A DNA stretch of 64,000 nucleotides, from assembly GCF_029962835.1 (NCBI RefSeq), contig NC_080582.1, positions 71,916,177 to 71,980,176 of the forward strand, read 5' to 3'. The notes below the pieces were generated by a model. It did no database searches and was not told the DNA's origin. It was given only the letters and a program-made list of their open reading frames with translations. Positions 22,454 through 33,568 of this stretch are shown one piece after another. Each line of letters begins with the position of its first letter. Positions within the stretch are counted from its first letter, which is position 1. The position numbers and the translations under genes are program-made. Origin of the DNA: Magnolia sinica. Taxonomy: Eukaryota; Streptophyta; Magnoliopsida; Magnoliales; Magnoliaceae.

Positions 22454-23574
22454 GGGCCTATTTGGATTCATGGAAAGCATAGGAAAGGAAATAATGTTTA
22501 TTGGGAAACTTTATATTTAGGAGACTGGGAAAGGAAACATTGTTTTCAAATTATTATTTTTCAACATGGTTTTCTTAGAAATTTAGGATCTATTTTCAAA
22601 TTTTTAGTTTGGCAAATTTTTTTATTTTTATTTTTTTCTTGAGAACAAAATTCTAGAAAAGTCAATAGCATATGCCAAATTAGCACATGTAGCACATGTG
22701 GGATGCTTGAAGATGGATAATGGCACATGTCGCATGCGTGGCGTATGTGGGTGCTTGAAGCTAAATTGTGGCACGTGTTACACATGAGGTGCTTGAAGCT
22801 ATAGGGTGGCACATGTGGCACAAGACATGCATTAGCACATTGGAAACATGGGCACGTAAAAGCTAGATGGCAACACTTATGACCATTGGCACTTGTTGCA
22901 GATTTGGAGTGATTGAAGATAGGTGATGGCACATGTGTCATATTGGTGCATGTGAGGCGCAAAAGAATTTGAATATTGGCGGTACATGGGGCACATTAGC
23001 ACATGTGGAGCGAGTGCGTGTAAAAAAAAGTACATGTGGGCACAAGAGAAGATGGATGGTGTCACATGCGCACATTAGCACATGTGGGGCACAAGAGAAG
23101 ATGGATGGTGGCACATGCGCACATTAGCACATGTGGGAAGCTTTACACATGTGGGGGTGCAAGAGAAGATGAATGGTGGCACATGCGGCACATTAGCACA
23201 AGTGGGATGCTTTACACATGTGGGGGTGTAAGAGAAAATGGATGGTGGCACATGTGGCACATGTGTCATAGTGGCACGTGTGGAGCATAACCGAAGATGG
23301 ACGATGGCTCATTTGGCACATTGACACATGTGGCACATATGAAGCAATTGAAGATGGATGATGGCACATTTGGGCTAAACCCTTGAGAAATCCATTTTCT
23401 TTCCATTGGGGGAAATGACTTCCTTAGGGGTAGATGTGGGAAAATAAATTTTCAACAAAGAATGTGGGAAATGGTGTTTCCCACAACTTCCCACAAAGGA
23501 TTGACAAACAACAGAAAATGAGTTTCATGGAAACAATGTTTCTTTCCTTTATTTTTCATTATCCAAAAAGGCCT
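22454..23574. mobile_element. TIR element (TSD TAA) carrying a minisatellite
   Basis: Left terminus GGGCCTATTTGGAT, right terminus (reverse complement) AGGCCTTTTTGGAT, both bordered by TAA (22451-22453 and 23575-23577), which suggests a PIF/Harbinger-type non-autonomous element. Flanks inside the termini are rich in GGAAA/TTTCC. The centre (about 22680-23400) is a degenerate minisatellite listed separately. No transposase coding is present. Confidence 0.7.
22680..23400. repeat. Degenerate GCACATG minisatellite, block 1
   Basis: Irregular repeats of about 40-60 bp built from GCACATGTGG, GGTGGCACATG, CATTAGCACATGTGGGG and GAAGATGGATGG. Open frames across it (e.g. Cys/His/Pro-rich minus-strand frames) are by-products of the repeat and not genes. 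Confidence 0.85.
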
Positions 23575-23659
23575 TAAACTGTTTTTCATGAAGATTTTCT
23601 TGAAAAAGCTTGCTTCATCTCCAAATCTGCTATTTGGAAAAAAAATGATTGTTTCATGA

Positions 23660-24260
23660 AAATTATGCCCAAAGATGGTAGGTGACACATGCTCTGAAGA
23701 TGGATTATGCACGTGTTACATTGTCAGATGTGAAACATTGGCATGCGTGGGATGCTTGAATGGAGATGGATGGTGGCACATGTTGCACAGGTGGATAGTT
23801 GAGACGTATGGCGCATGTGGAGTGCTTAAAGATGGATGGTGGCAAATGCAGCACAATAGCACATGTGGGGTGCTTGAAGATGAGGGTGGTACACCGCACA
23901 TGTGCACATGTAGCAGATTGGGCATGTGGCACATTAACACATTTGACAATGGGTGATTGTACATGTTGCACCTTTGGCACATTGTCACGTGTATGGTGCT
24001 TTACAGTGGACTATGGTACATGTGGTGCATTAGCACATGTGGGGCACTTGAGGGTGGTTGGTGGCACATGTTCCATATGTCTTACATTAGCGCATGTTGG
24101 GCATTTGAAGATGAGGGTTGCATATGTTGCAAATGGCATATTGGGGTGTGTGGCAAATTGAAACGCGGGTCATTAAAGATGGGTGATGGCACATGTTGCA
24201 TGTGGCACAATAACGCATGCGTGGCGCTTTAAGATGCATGGCGGTGTGTTGCTTGTTTCT
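23660..24260. repeat. Degenerate GCACATG minisatellite, block 2
   Basis: Same repeat vocabulary as block 1 (GATGGATGGTGGCACATGTT, GCACATGTGGGGTGCTTGAA). The left breakpoint of the large tandem duplication lies inside it at 23766. Confidence 0.85.
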
Positions 24261-24289
24261 TCTTTTCTTTTGAATAAAATTTCAGAATT

Positions 24290-25130
24290 CTTCAAAAAAA
24301 AAAAAAAAAAAGAAAAAAAACCTGATGGGATGAGATCCTCTATTCTGGGGGATTTGCAGGGCATTCCTATGGACCTCATCCACAACTCATGAGATCAACA
24401 GTATAGATCACTGTCTCCACATGTCTGGAATACTGTGCATATCAATAGTTTTGTCATGCTACAGCAATAGCAATAGTTTTGCTGAGGCTTGCAAGTCGCG
24501 GCCCTATGTTTAAATTTGTGGAGAAAGAAATCATGAAGTCCATGAGTGGTACGTCTCTTATTGGTTTAGGCACCATAGTTATAACCACAAAGAGAGAGAG
24601 AGAGGTAGTCTATTTGGGCCCAGTTGGCAAGGACCTGAAACAAAACAAAAGCAAGAGCCCTCCTAACTGGTTTGGAGATTTGTAACGTGCCAGTTCATTG
24701 TGGGGTTTGAGTTGAAGTTGATTCTGCGAACACCTTTTAGTTAAAAGGCAGCAATCCAAGACCCATGGCATTTGGATGCCTTCATTTACAAGATTAAGAG
24801 ACTGAGCCCCATCTCCTGATTTTAACTTTTCCACGGAGAAGCTAACAGTAAGGCAGATCAATCGCAGTAGGGGGCACACAGAGCTGATCTTTCTGTATGA
24901 CCATCTCTGCCCCTTTTGTAGTGTTTTTCTATTTCATTGATATAATGTTTCTTCTCCCTTTATAAAGTTGTATTAGTGACAAAAAAGAAAAGAAAAGAAA
25001 AACTATTTGTGGCTATCACACAGCTGGCTGTTGCTGTTTATTTATTTATTTATTGTTGTTGAAATATAGTGATTAAATGAGGGAAAACAAAACAATCAGC
25101 AAAATCTTATTTTTCTGTATTTGCCTTTTA
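24290..25130. other. Unassigned sequence in unit A
   Basis: Starts with a poly(A)-rich tract (24293-24320), then sequence found again at 31420-32246 in unit B. Contains a (GA)n patch near 24592-24604. The open minus-strand frame at 24610-24879 is preserved in part in B, but a young duplication would preserve it by chance, so it is not called a gene. Confidence 0.5.
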
Positions 25131-25131
25131 G

Positions 25132-25247
25132 GTGCTTCCAATGGAGATGATGCTGGGTTGATTTTTCATAGCGAGATTGAATCATAGCTGAAGGTGACAA
25201 ATCATCCAATAGAAGAACCTTCACAGAGCGGTGAAACATTTGCCAAG
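25132..25247 (+). other. Exon-like 116-bp block, unit A
   Basis: Bounded by an acceptor-like TTGCCTTTTAG and a donor-like TTTGCCAAG|GTAATT. The best frame reads GASNGDDAGLIFHSEIES, then a TAG stop, then a further open run. The same stop and identical length occur in unit B, so any damage predates the duplication. All frames contain stops; it may be a dead or untranslated exon. I do not recognise the protein. Confidence 0.3.
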
Positions 25248-25810
25248 GTAATTAAATAGGAGAAATTATCTGCTGTTAACTGCAAATATCTGATGTATCA
25301 AGCACTTAACTGCCATACATGTGGCACACTTCTATGAGATCTGCATTGTTCATCTGTAGGGCTCTAACTTGATTGAAGAGACCCCAAAATCATGACCATT
25401 GGATGACCCTAGCCACTGGCCGGACAACTCTTGAGGATTACAATTGTAGAGTAAGTGAAAAGTTGAACCAATGGTCAGCATTCGATGGGTAAAATTTTTC
25501 CAGATTTTTTGGTCATTTGTTCCACATGGCTTGGCAAGTCAGTTTCGAGGCATGGGAGACCCGGCCCCAACTATGAGAGACCTATTGCTCATGCTTGCCT
25601 CGCATCAGTCAATCAGCTGTAGAATTACTCGAGGAGGTGCTCCTGGTCTAGTCAATATTGCTTATTCCGGTATTTTTCAGTGCTGCCCGGCTAGGATCAT
25701 CTAATATTGGCATACGGCATGGATGGACAAAGCATATGAAAGATCTAGATTTGGTACATGTATGCTACAATTACTCAGATTGAAGGCTTGATAATTAAGT
25801 TATTAGCATT
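25248..25810. other. Unassigned sequence in unit A
   Basis: No gene seen. Matches 32364-32935 in unit B. Confidence 0.5.
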
Positions 25811-26419
25811 TAGTACTAGGGGAAGTGTTCCAATGCATGGGAACCTTCCCATGTACCTGCTTGCATTTTGGACACATGCAGAGTCCCATGTCAATAATCA
25901 GCACAGCCCATTTAGTCTAAACCTCTTCATGGACCACCTAGGAAAAAAATCATATAGATCACATGATCGTAACCATTTGATCAATGGTATGTAGAAACGG
26001 AAGGCCAAGATCGTTTAGAAACAAATACATACAATTGCTTATTACCATCACGGTGAGGGCCGCACTTTGGATTGCTCATGATGGTAAAGAATAACTTTGG
26101 TCAGATGATGTTAACCGTCTAATTTATTGGGGCAGCATGCAAAATGGTTAAGATCATGCAATCGGCATGATCTTTTCAAGGTGGCCTATGACATGGGTTG
26201 TGCCGAAGGGACAGTTCCAATTGATCATATGAACAGCCTGCATATGTAAATGCAACCAGGTGCACGGGAAGATACCCATGCACTCAGTCTACATTAGAAA
26301 AGAGCAGCATATAGATCGATGTTAGGTTAATCAATTCTATCATATGGATTGCCCACGTGCAAATGCAACTAGGTGCATGTGAGCCATCTTGGTGCATTGG
26401 AGCATTCTCCTTGTACTGG
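25811..26419. mobile_element. TIR element about 0.6 kb, unit A
   Basis: Left arm TAGTACTAGGGGAAGTGTTC then CAATGCATGGGAA; right arm reverse-complemented CCAGTACAAGGAGAATGCTC then CAATGCACC. Both arms continue into a TTGCATTT block. No open frame. The orthologous copy in unit B is 32936-33568, so it was present before the duplication. No target duplication was resolved. Confidence 0.7.
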
Positions 26420-26902
26420 GTCTGTTAGGATCTGTTTGGATACCATCAATTAAGTTACTTTTTAACTTATGTTAAGTAATTAAGTTACTTTTCACACTTA
26501 AGTTAGTTTGGTAAGCATCATTGTAAAAGTAATTTATCTCTTAAAGCTACTTTAAAAATAAATAAATAAATTATATATATATATATATAAGCTTTTTAAC
26601 TTATGACTTCTCTACTTCTCTCTCACAGTCCATGCCAAAGGAAACTCTCTTTCACGGTCCATATCATAGGAGGCTCCAAATGGTGGACCGTCAACATTGA
26701 AGGTGGGGCTCACACAGTGGACTGTCCAAACGGAGACAACAATTCTACAGTGTTTCGTCTTCCTACCATATTCCTTGGTTAATTAACAACTTACTTCTCA
26801 TATTTACTTTCCGCCTTCGGATCCACAGATTACTAGAATTTGATTGGAGATATTTCCCTATTTAATATGTTTGTTCTTTTCCTCAATGAATCGGTGCATC
26901 TT
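26420..26902. other. Unassigned sequence with TTAAGTTACTT repeats
   Basis: A block near 26428-26590 (TTTGGATACCATC, TTAAGTTACTTTTTAACTTA) resembles one end of the MITE at 37520-37730. An (AT)n tract lies at 26571-26588. The remainder matches 33690-34015 in unit B. Confidence 0.45.
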
Positions 26903-27047
26903 GAGTCCTTACTCATGCCTTGGTGGTAGACTCACAAGCGTTTCAACACGAAGTCATGGGTTCGAGTACCCATTGTGGTGAAATTCCACCATGGTGTGAG
27001 TGCATGGGTGTGTGTAGGATGTGAGTGTGTGCATTTGAAAAAAAAAA
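26903..27047 (+). mobile_element. tRNA-derived SINE, unit A copy
   Basis: Contains TTGGTGGTAGACTCACAAGC (A-box-like) and GGGTTCGAGTACCC, an almost perfect B box, about 35 bases apart, then a body with CCACCATGGTGTGAGTG and a poly(A) tail (27038-27047). Imperfect flanking repeats GTGCATCTT and GCTCATCTT may be its target duplication. Different family from the SINE at 21091-21236. The orthologue in unit B is at 34017-34187. Confidence 0.8.
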
Positions 27048-27827
27048 GGCTCATCTTACAAATAGGGGGTGAAAAAAGATTGGCTTTTGATTGAAATTTG
27101 TGTTTGTTATTCTTACCCTGGCTTTTGATAAAAATGCCCCTACATTAATTAGCCCGGTGAAGAGTCTCGAACATGAGACATCCTGCTTTGATATCACTTT
27201 GATGCAGAATAATTAACCACTTGCTCTAAAAGCTCAAACTAATAGATTATGACGAATTAATCCCTTTATCTCATAGCCCAGGCTCCATATCCCATGGGTT
27301 AAGAACTTAGCCAAACCCCCATCGTGGGCCCCACATCATATGGGTACTGCCTCACATGAGCCAACGGCTTTAAATGGGCCGCCCACCCCAAGTGTGCTCC
27401 GGCATCCCATAGGTTACCCCACTCGAGCCCGGTGTGAAAAGGCCCATACACTAATTTTGGTATGGATGGGTCCGCCCAAATTACAAGCGAGCTGTTCTCG
27501 TATCACTTCGAATTTGGCTAAGACATTTTGTGGAAGTTGGGACCAGCTTTGAAATGCTGGTTGTGTTTATATGACTGCCCCAAACAAGGCGGATTTTGTT
27601 GCACTGAGGAAGCAGCAGCGGAGCCAATATCAGGTACCATCCAAACAGGCCTTTCAGCATTTGCATCTTCAGTAGAGATGTTGCAATTGACATGAATGCA
27701 GATTCAATATCAAATGTATTCCATCTTGGTGATTTTATTTTTTTTAATTGCAGCTTCTTTCAATACATCTTCACCGGCAGCGCATGGGCCATGGGACGCC
27801 GATGGCCTATTGATGCTATCAGTAGCC
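27048..27827. other. Unassigned sequence in unit A with exon-like stretches
   Basis: No confident gene. A plus-strand frame at 27572-27670 reads MTAPNKADFVALRKQQRSQY then ends at a stop; unit B keeps it with four changes. A pyrimidine tract ending in TTAATTGCAG at about 27745 precedes CTTCTTTCAATACATCTTCA. Both features are duplicated in B and are not enough to define a gene. Confidence 0.35.
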
Positions 27828-28303
27828 TAGCGAGGGTACCCTGTTGTGGGCCCACGATGATGTATGCACTTTATCCAGGCTGTCCATCCATTTTTCCAGA
27901 TCGTTTAATTGCATAGAGGCCAAAAATGAGGCAGTTCCAAATCTCATGTGGACCACACCACAGGAAACAGTGGTGATTGAACACCCATCATTAACTTCTT
28001 CAAGGCCACAAAGTTTCAGATCAAGCTGATATTTTTGTTTTCCCTTCATCCAGGTATGCGTGACCTGATCAACAGGCTGGATGGAAAATAAACATTACAG
28101 CAAGCCCTAGGAAGTTTTTAATGGTGGGCATCTGGTTGCAGCATTTTTTTGTGGTGTGGTCCATATGAGATTTGGGTCTGCCTCATTTTTGGGCTGATTC
28201 CCTAAAATGATCTGCAAAAATAGATGGACGGCCTGGATAAAACACATACATCATGGTGGGGCCCACAGAGCACTGTCCAGTGGCCACCTCGCTGCTGGCA
28301 ACT
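27828..28303. mobile_element. Palindromic MITE, near-perfect 9-bp TSD, unit A
   Basis: Flanked by TCAGTAGCC (27819-27827) and TCAGTAGGC (28304-28312), 8 of 9 bases equal. Termini AGCGAGGGTACC at left and, reversed, AGCGAGGTGGCC at right. Interior has GTTGTGGGCCCACGATGATG and the inverse CATCATGGTGGGGCCCACAG. Present in both duplication units. Confidence 0.85.
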
Positions 28304-28771
28304 TCAGTAGGCAATCCACGTCCTTGGACATACGAGTGGCATGTAATGTGTTTCCCACCCCTACTCGTTGGACAGGCCACACGTACATTGGATGTGGAAT
28401 TGATGGAGTATGGTCATCTTCAGTGGATTCTTCCTGCAAATCATGATTGTGGGATATCAATCCATCAGATGCCATGGGCCCAATGCTCCAATCTGGGCCA
28501 AAATGCAGCAAAATTGGTTCCGAACTTGTCACAAGCAGATTGTATCCAAAGTAATCACTTCTGTCCAAAACCGGCCATTACCATACTAAATCAAGGAGTG
28601 TAAAATCTAGATAAATCTCACTGATCAGGTCCATGAGGATGCCCGAATGACAAGACTCCGGCCAAGATCAATGTGTAGAGTGGCTTAGAACCAGCAACCA
28701 GGATCGCCTTTCTAAGTTGAAACTGAAATCTAGATTCATGGTGTTAGAGTCTACTTGGGTCTGGGTCGGGT
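28304..28771. other. Unassigned sequence in unit A
   Basis: No gene. Matches 35396-35900 in unit B apart from the SINE scrap inserted there. Confidence 0.5.
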
Positions 28772-29298
28772 GTAGGGCTGTACACGAACTGAGTTAGCTC
28801 GGTCGACTCAACTCGAAAAAATTTCAAACCGAGTTCGAGCTTACCTGAGCTTGACTTGACTCGGATTGAACCCAACTCGAATCAAACCAGTTCGGTAACT
28901 TGGTTACTTTGATATTGATGTTGCTTGCCAAGTGTTTGATGATATGACTCAATGAAGTGTGGTTGGTGGCAAAGAAGGTATGTATATGAAACAAATATCC
29001 TTTTTTTCTTGATTTTTATGCTGCTTAGAAAGTGTTTGATGAAATACCTGTAAAACCACTGCTATTGTTTTACATACCGTGAGATTTTGAAGGTGCAGTC
29101 CATGTGTTTGTGAAAATGCTGCACAGGTGAACTCGGCCCAATCTTGGCTCAAACTGGCCCGAGCTGCTGACTGAACCGAGCCGAGCTGACCAGTCAGGCT
29201 CAAGGACCGAGCCGAGTTGAGTTTGAGCTGGGGTCAACAAGTGGCCGAGCCAAGTCAAGCTGTGCCAAGCTCGACTCGGTTTGACTCGTGTACACCTC
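28772..29298. mobile_element. Non-autonomous hAT-type element, 527 bp, empty site in unit B
   Basis: Interrupts TCGGGT, which is repeated on both sides (28766-28771 and 29299-29304). Unit B has the uninterrupted site GTCTGTGTCGGGTCCACCAT near 35905. Termini TAGGGCTGTACACGA and, reversed, GAGGTGTACACGA. The interior matches the element at 14963-15756 in reverse complement, including a conserved centre about 150 bp long. Insertion occurred after the duplication. Confidence 0.9.
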
Positions 29299-29304
29299 TC
29301 GGGT

Positions 29305-29824
29305 CCACCATCTTGTACTGCTTAAAAATGGGCTTGGTTTTGATATAGTAGTTAATTGTCATAGTAATATTATATGTGTTAAATATTTATTTCCTGTTCA
29401 GAACTTTGTTTTGTCTGTAGATGTGGGGGACATGGTTGGTTTATCCAAGCCATTGATTTGATGGCCCCACCATGGATGTACCATTTTGCTAAAATCTCTC
29501 CAATTGGAAAATCCTAGCCATCAAATCTCTGGCCTTTCCTCCATTGAATGGGCGTTTGTTCCTGCACTTTAATTTAAGCATGTGTTTGGATGCCAACAAA
29601 AGAAGGTTTGGGTTGACCAGTTGAGAGGACATTCTGGCAATCATAGTTCAAAAACGTAAAGATTCTACAATACTCAATGTCTAGCTGGGTCAGGTCAACT
29701 CAAGACTCCACTGGATTTTTTTAATAATTAGACTCTTATTATTTAATGGATTTAAATTTTGTTTTGAAAGGAATAAAATAATCAAAATACCAAACACGAC
29801 ACAATGTGCATTGTAGTTTATTGG
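29305..29824. other. Unassigned sequence in unit A
   Basis: No gene seen. Matches 35918-35970 and 36429-36905 in unit B, interrupted there by a TIR element. Confidence 0.5.
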
Positions 29825-29844
29825 CAGCGTGTCTTGGTTCCGAG

Positions 29845-30310
29845 AAATGAGGTTGCCAAGCTCTGTGGGCACCGCGATGTATATATTTTATCACTCCGTC
29901 CATCATCGATTTTACCATATAATTTTAGGGCCTCAGCCCAAAAATCAAGCATATCCAAAACTCAAGTGTACCACACCACCGAAAATAGTGTGAATTGAAT
30001 GTCTACCAATGAAAAATTCTCAGGGCCACAGAAATTTTGAATCAAGCTGATATTTGTGTTTTCCCTTCATCCATCTTGATGTGATCAAACATCATTATTG
30101 GCCCTAGGAAGGTTTAAATGGTGGAAATCATTATTCTCACTATTTTGTGTGGTGTGGGCCACTTGAGCTTTAGATATCCTTCAATTTTGGGCTCAAACCA
30201 CTAAAATGAGCTGGAAAAACGGATGAACAGTGTGATAAACCCAATACATTCACCGAAGGCCCAGCAGCATTAACTCACTATGATGAAGCGTACTGAGTAA
30301 CTCATTAGTG
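29845..30310. mobile_element. Palindromic MITE, unit A
   Basis: Left arm GTTGCCAAGCTCTGTGGGCACC with ATATTTTATCACTCCGTCC, right arm ending GTACTGAGTAACTC. The interior contains TTTTGAATCAAGCTGATATT. Its right end coincides with the end of the duplicated unit. Counterpart at 36925-37370. Confidence 0.75.
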
Positions 30311-30319
30311 CCAGCATGC

Positions 30320-30930
30320 ATGGATGGTGGCACATGTTGCACAGGTGACATGTCGACACGTGTGGCGCATGTGGAGTGCTTAAAGATAGATGGTGGCAAA
30401 TTTTGCACAATAGCACATGTGGGGTGCTTGAAGATGAGGGTGACACATTGCACATGTGCACGTATAGCAAATTGGGCGTGTGGCACATTAACACATTTGG
30501 CAATGGGTGATTGTACATGTTGCACTTGTGGCACATTGGCAAATGTATGGTGCTTTATGATCGACTATGGTACATGCGGGGCACTTGAGGGTGGTCGGTG
30601 GCACATGTTGCATATGTCTTACATTGGCACATGTACGGTGCTTTATGATGGACTATGGCATATGTGGGGCATTCAAGGGTGGTCGGTGGCACATGTTGCA
30701 TGTCTTACATTAACACATGTTGGACATTTGAAGATGGGGGTTGCATATGTTGCACATGGCATATTGGGGTGTGGCAAATTGAAATGTGGATCATTAAAGA
30801 TGGGTGATTGCTGCTTTAAGAAGCGTGACGACACAAGCTGCACATGTAGCACACATGCACATATAATGCACTTGCAGATGGACAATTGCTCATGTGGGGA
30901 ACTTAGAAGATGGGTGTGGCAAATGTGAAT
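30320..30930. repeat. Degenerate GCACATG minisatellite, block 3 (start of unit B)
   Basis: Duplicate of block 2. The 206-aa open frame across it is a repeat by-product and is not a gene. Confidence 0.85.
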
Positions 30931-32247
30931 ACCATATGGGGCCATTTTATAAAAAGAATGGTCATTTCCTCTCATTTCTCTCATTCTCTTAGAAATAACA
31001 TTTCTTAAGTCCGAGCAAGGAAATAGGGCATTTTAGGAAACAAGAGGGAAATGGAAATGGCGTTTCCAATAAATTTAAGAAAACAAACAACCAGAACATC
31101 ATTTTCATGGAAATGACGTTTCTTCAGTTTATCTTTCAATGTATCCAAACAGGCCCTAAAGCCAAATGAATGTTAGCAAAATGGGCCAGCGCACCCAGAA
31201 TCCAAGGGGCCTTCTTTGGGGATTTGATGTAGGGCTTGGGGATTTTGTATTTGTTGCATGTGAATTATATCTTGTAATCCCCATACCATCCAGTCTAGTC
31301 TCCTTGGGAATTGACGGTGAGGAAAGTCGAATTGACAGATCCAGGCCCTCTTCCTTTTTCCACGTGATGAGGTGGTCTTTTGTTTCTCCTTTCCTTTTGA
31401 ATAAAATTTCAGAATTCTTCTTCTTCAAAAAAAAAAAAAAAACCGATGGGATGAGATCCTCTATTCTGGGGGATTTTCAGGGCATTCCTATGGACATCAT
31501 CCACAACTCATGAGATCAACAGTATAGATTACTGTCTCCACATGCATGGAATACTGTGCATATCAATAGTTTTGTCATGCTACAACAATAGAAATAGTTT
31601 TGCTGAGGCTTGCAAGTTGCGACCCTATACTTAAATTTGTGGAGAAAGAAATCATGAAGTTCATGAGTGGTACATCTCCTTTTGGTTTCAGGCAGCATAG
31701 TTATAACCACAAAGAGAGACAGAGCTAGTCTATTTGGGCCCAGTTGGTGAGGACCTGAAACAAAACAGAAGCAAGAGCCCTCCTAACTGCTTTGGAGATT
31801 TGTGACGTGCGAGTTCATTGTGGGGTTTGAGTTGAAGTTGATTCTGCGAACCCCATCTAGTTAAAAAGCAGCAATCCAAGACCCATGGCATTTGGATACC
31901 TTCATTTACGAGATTAAGAGACTGAGCCCCATCTCCTGATTTTAACTTTTCCACGAGAGAAGCTAACAGTAAGGCAGATCAATCGCGTAAGTAGGGGCAC
32001 ACAGAGCTGATCTATCTGAATGGCCATCTCTGCCCGTTTTGTATGTTTTTCTTTTTCATTGATATAATGTTTCTTCTCCCTTTAATAAAGTTGTATTAGT
32101 CACAAAAAAGAAAAGAAAAGAAAAACTATTTGTGGCTATCACGCCGCTGGCTGTTGCAGTTTTTTTTTTTTTTGTTGAAGTTTAATGATTAAATGAGGGA
32201 AAACAAAATAATCAGCGAAGTCTGAATTTTCTGTAATTGCCTTTTAG
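30931..32247. other. Unit B sequence, partly absent from unit A
   Basis: At 31143-31156 ATCCAAACAGGCCC followed by TAA looks like the right terminus of a TIR element of the 22454-23574 type; unit A has lost this part. 31160-31380 is also unique to B. From 31420 onward the sequence tracks unit A. No gene seen. Confidence 0.5.
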
Positions 32248-32363
32248 GTGCTTCCAATGGAGACGATGCTGGGTTGATTTTTCATAGAGAGATTGAATCA
32301 TAGCTGAAGATGACAAATCATCCACTAGAAGAACCTTCACAGAGCGTTGAAACATTTGCCAAG
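32248..32363 (+). other. Exon-like 116-bp block, unit B
   Basis: Duplicate of 25132-25247 with the same splice-like borders, same length and the same in-frame TAG after HREIES. Confidence 0.3.
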
Positions 32364-32935
32364 GTAATTAAATAGGAGAAATTATCTGCTGTTAACTGCA
32401 AATATCTGATATATCAATCACTTAACTGCCATACATGTGGCACACTTCTATAAGACCTGCATTGTTCATCTGTAGGGCTCTACCTTGATTGAGGAGACCC
32501 CAAAATCATGACCATTGGATGACACTAGCCACTGGCTGGACAACTCTTGAGGATTACAAATGTAGAGTTAGAGAAAAGTTGAACCAATGGTCAACATTCG
32601 ATGGGTAAAAATTTTCCAGATCTTCTGGTCATTTGTCTCACATGGCTTGGCAAGGCAGTTTCAAGGCATGGGAGACCAGGCCCCAACTATGCGAGACCTA
32701 TTGCTCATGCTTGCCTCGCATCAGTCAATCAGCTGTAGAATTACTCAACGAGGTGCTCCTGGTCTGGTCTATGTTGCTTATTACGGTATTTTTCAGTGCT
32801 GCCCGGCTAGGATCATCTAATATTGGTGTACGGCATGGATGGACTAAACTCACTAAATATATGAAAGATCTATATTTGGTACATGTATGCTACATTTACT
32901 CAGATTGAGGGCTTGATAATTAAGTCATTAGCATT
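32364..32935. other. Unassigned sequence in unit B
   Basis: Duplicate of 25248-25810. No gene seen. Confidence 0.5.
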
Positions 32936-33568
32936 TAGTACTAGGGGAGGTGTTCTAATGCATGGGAATCTTCCCATGTACCTGGTTGCATTTTGGACAC
33001 ATGCAATCCCATGTCAATAATCAGGACAGTCCATTTAGTCTAAACCTCTTCATGGACCACCTAGAAAAAAAATCATATAGATCACATGATCGTAACTATT
33101 TGAACAATGGTATGTAGAAATGGAAGGCCAAGATTATTTAGAAACAAATACGCCCAATCACAATAATGGTGAGGGGTGCACTTTGGATTGTTTATGATGG
33201 TAAAGAATAACTTTGGTCAGGCGATGTTAACCGTCCAATTTATTGCTCCTAGATGGATGGTTACATAGAACCACCTAGGGCAGCATGCAAAATGGTTAAG
33301 ATCATGCAATTGGCACGATCTTTTCAAGGTGGCCTATGAAATGGGTTGTACGAAAGGGACAGTTCCAATTGATCATAGGAACAGCCCGCATATGTAAATG
33401 CAACCAGGTGCACGGGAAGATACCCATGCACTCATTCTACATTAGAAAAGAGCAGCATATAGACCGATGTTAGGTTCATCAATTCTATTATATGGATTGC
33501 CTACGTGCAAATGCAACTAGGTGCATGTGAGCCATCTTGGTGCATTAGAGCATTCTCCCTGTACTGGG
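32936..33568. mobile_element. TIR element about 0.6 kb, unit B
   Basis: Duplicate of 25811-26419 with a 38-bp stretch near 33247-33285 (GATGGATGGTTACATAGAAC) missing from A. Confidence 0.7.

Larger units (their letters stand above)
23766..30319. repeat. Tandem segmental duplication, unit A (about 6.55 kb)
   Basis: Unit A aligns in order and orientation with unit B (30320-37379). Both begin ATGGATGGTGGCACATGTTG and end AGTAACTCATTAGTGSCAGC then ATGCATG. Matched landmarks include 24310/31442, 25132/32248, 25811/32936, 27600/34690, 28440/35520 and 29420/36510. The units look about 90% or more identical in unbroken blocks by eye. Unit A has a unique 527-bp hAT-type insertion and lacks about 0.5 kb retained in B near 30800-31380. 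Confidence 0.95.

Noticed and set aside
22561-23290. Cys/His-rich frames resembling small zinc-binding proteins
   Set aside because: Same minisatellite artefact; both strands and several frames are open.
22680-24260. Regularly spaced repeats considered as a CRISPR-like array
   Set aside because: Unit lengths and sequences are irregular, there are no unique spacers of fixed length, and the setting is a plant nuclear genome.
24610-24879. Minus-strand frame conserved in part in both duplication units
   Set aside because: The duplication is too young for conservation to be informative, and no family was recognised.
26903-27047. tRNA gene
   Set aside because: A and B boxes are present but no cloverleaf or acceptor stem forms and a poly(A) tail follows, so it is a SINE.
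30308-30928. 206-aa open frame rich in Cys, Gly and His
   Set aside because: It lies across the GCACATG minisatellite; the frame is open because of the repeat composition. The unit A counterpart is broken.
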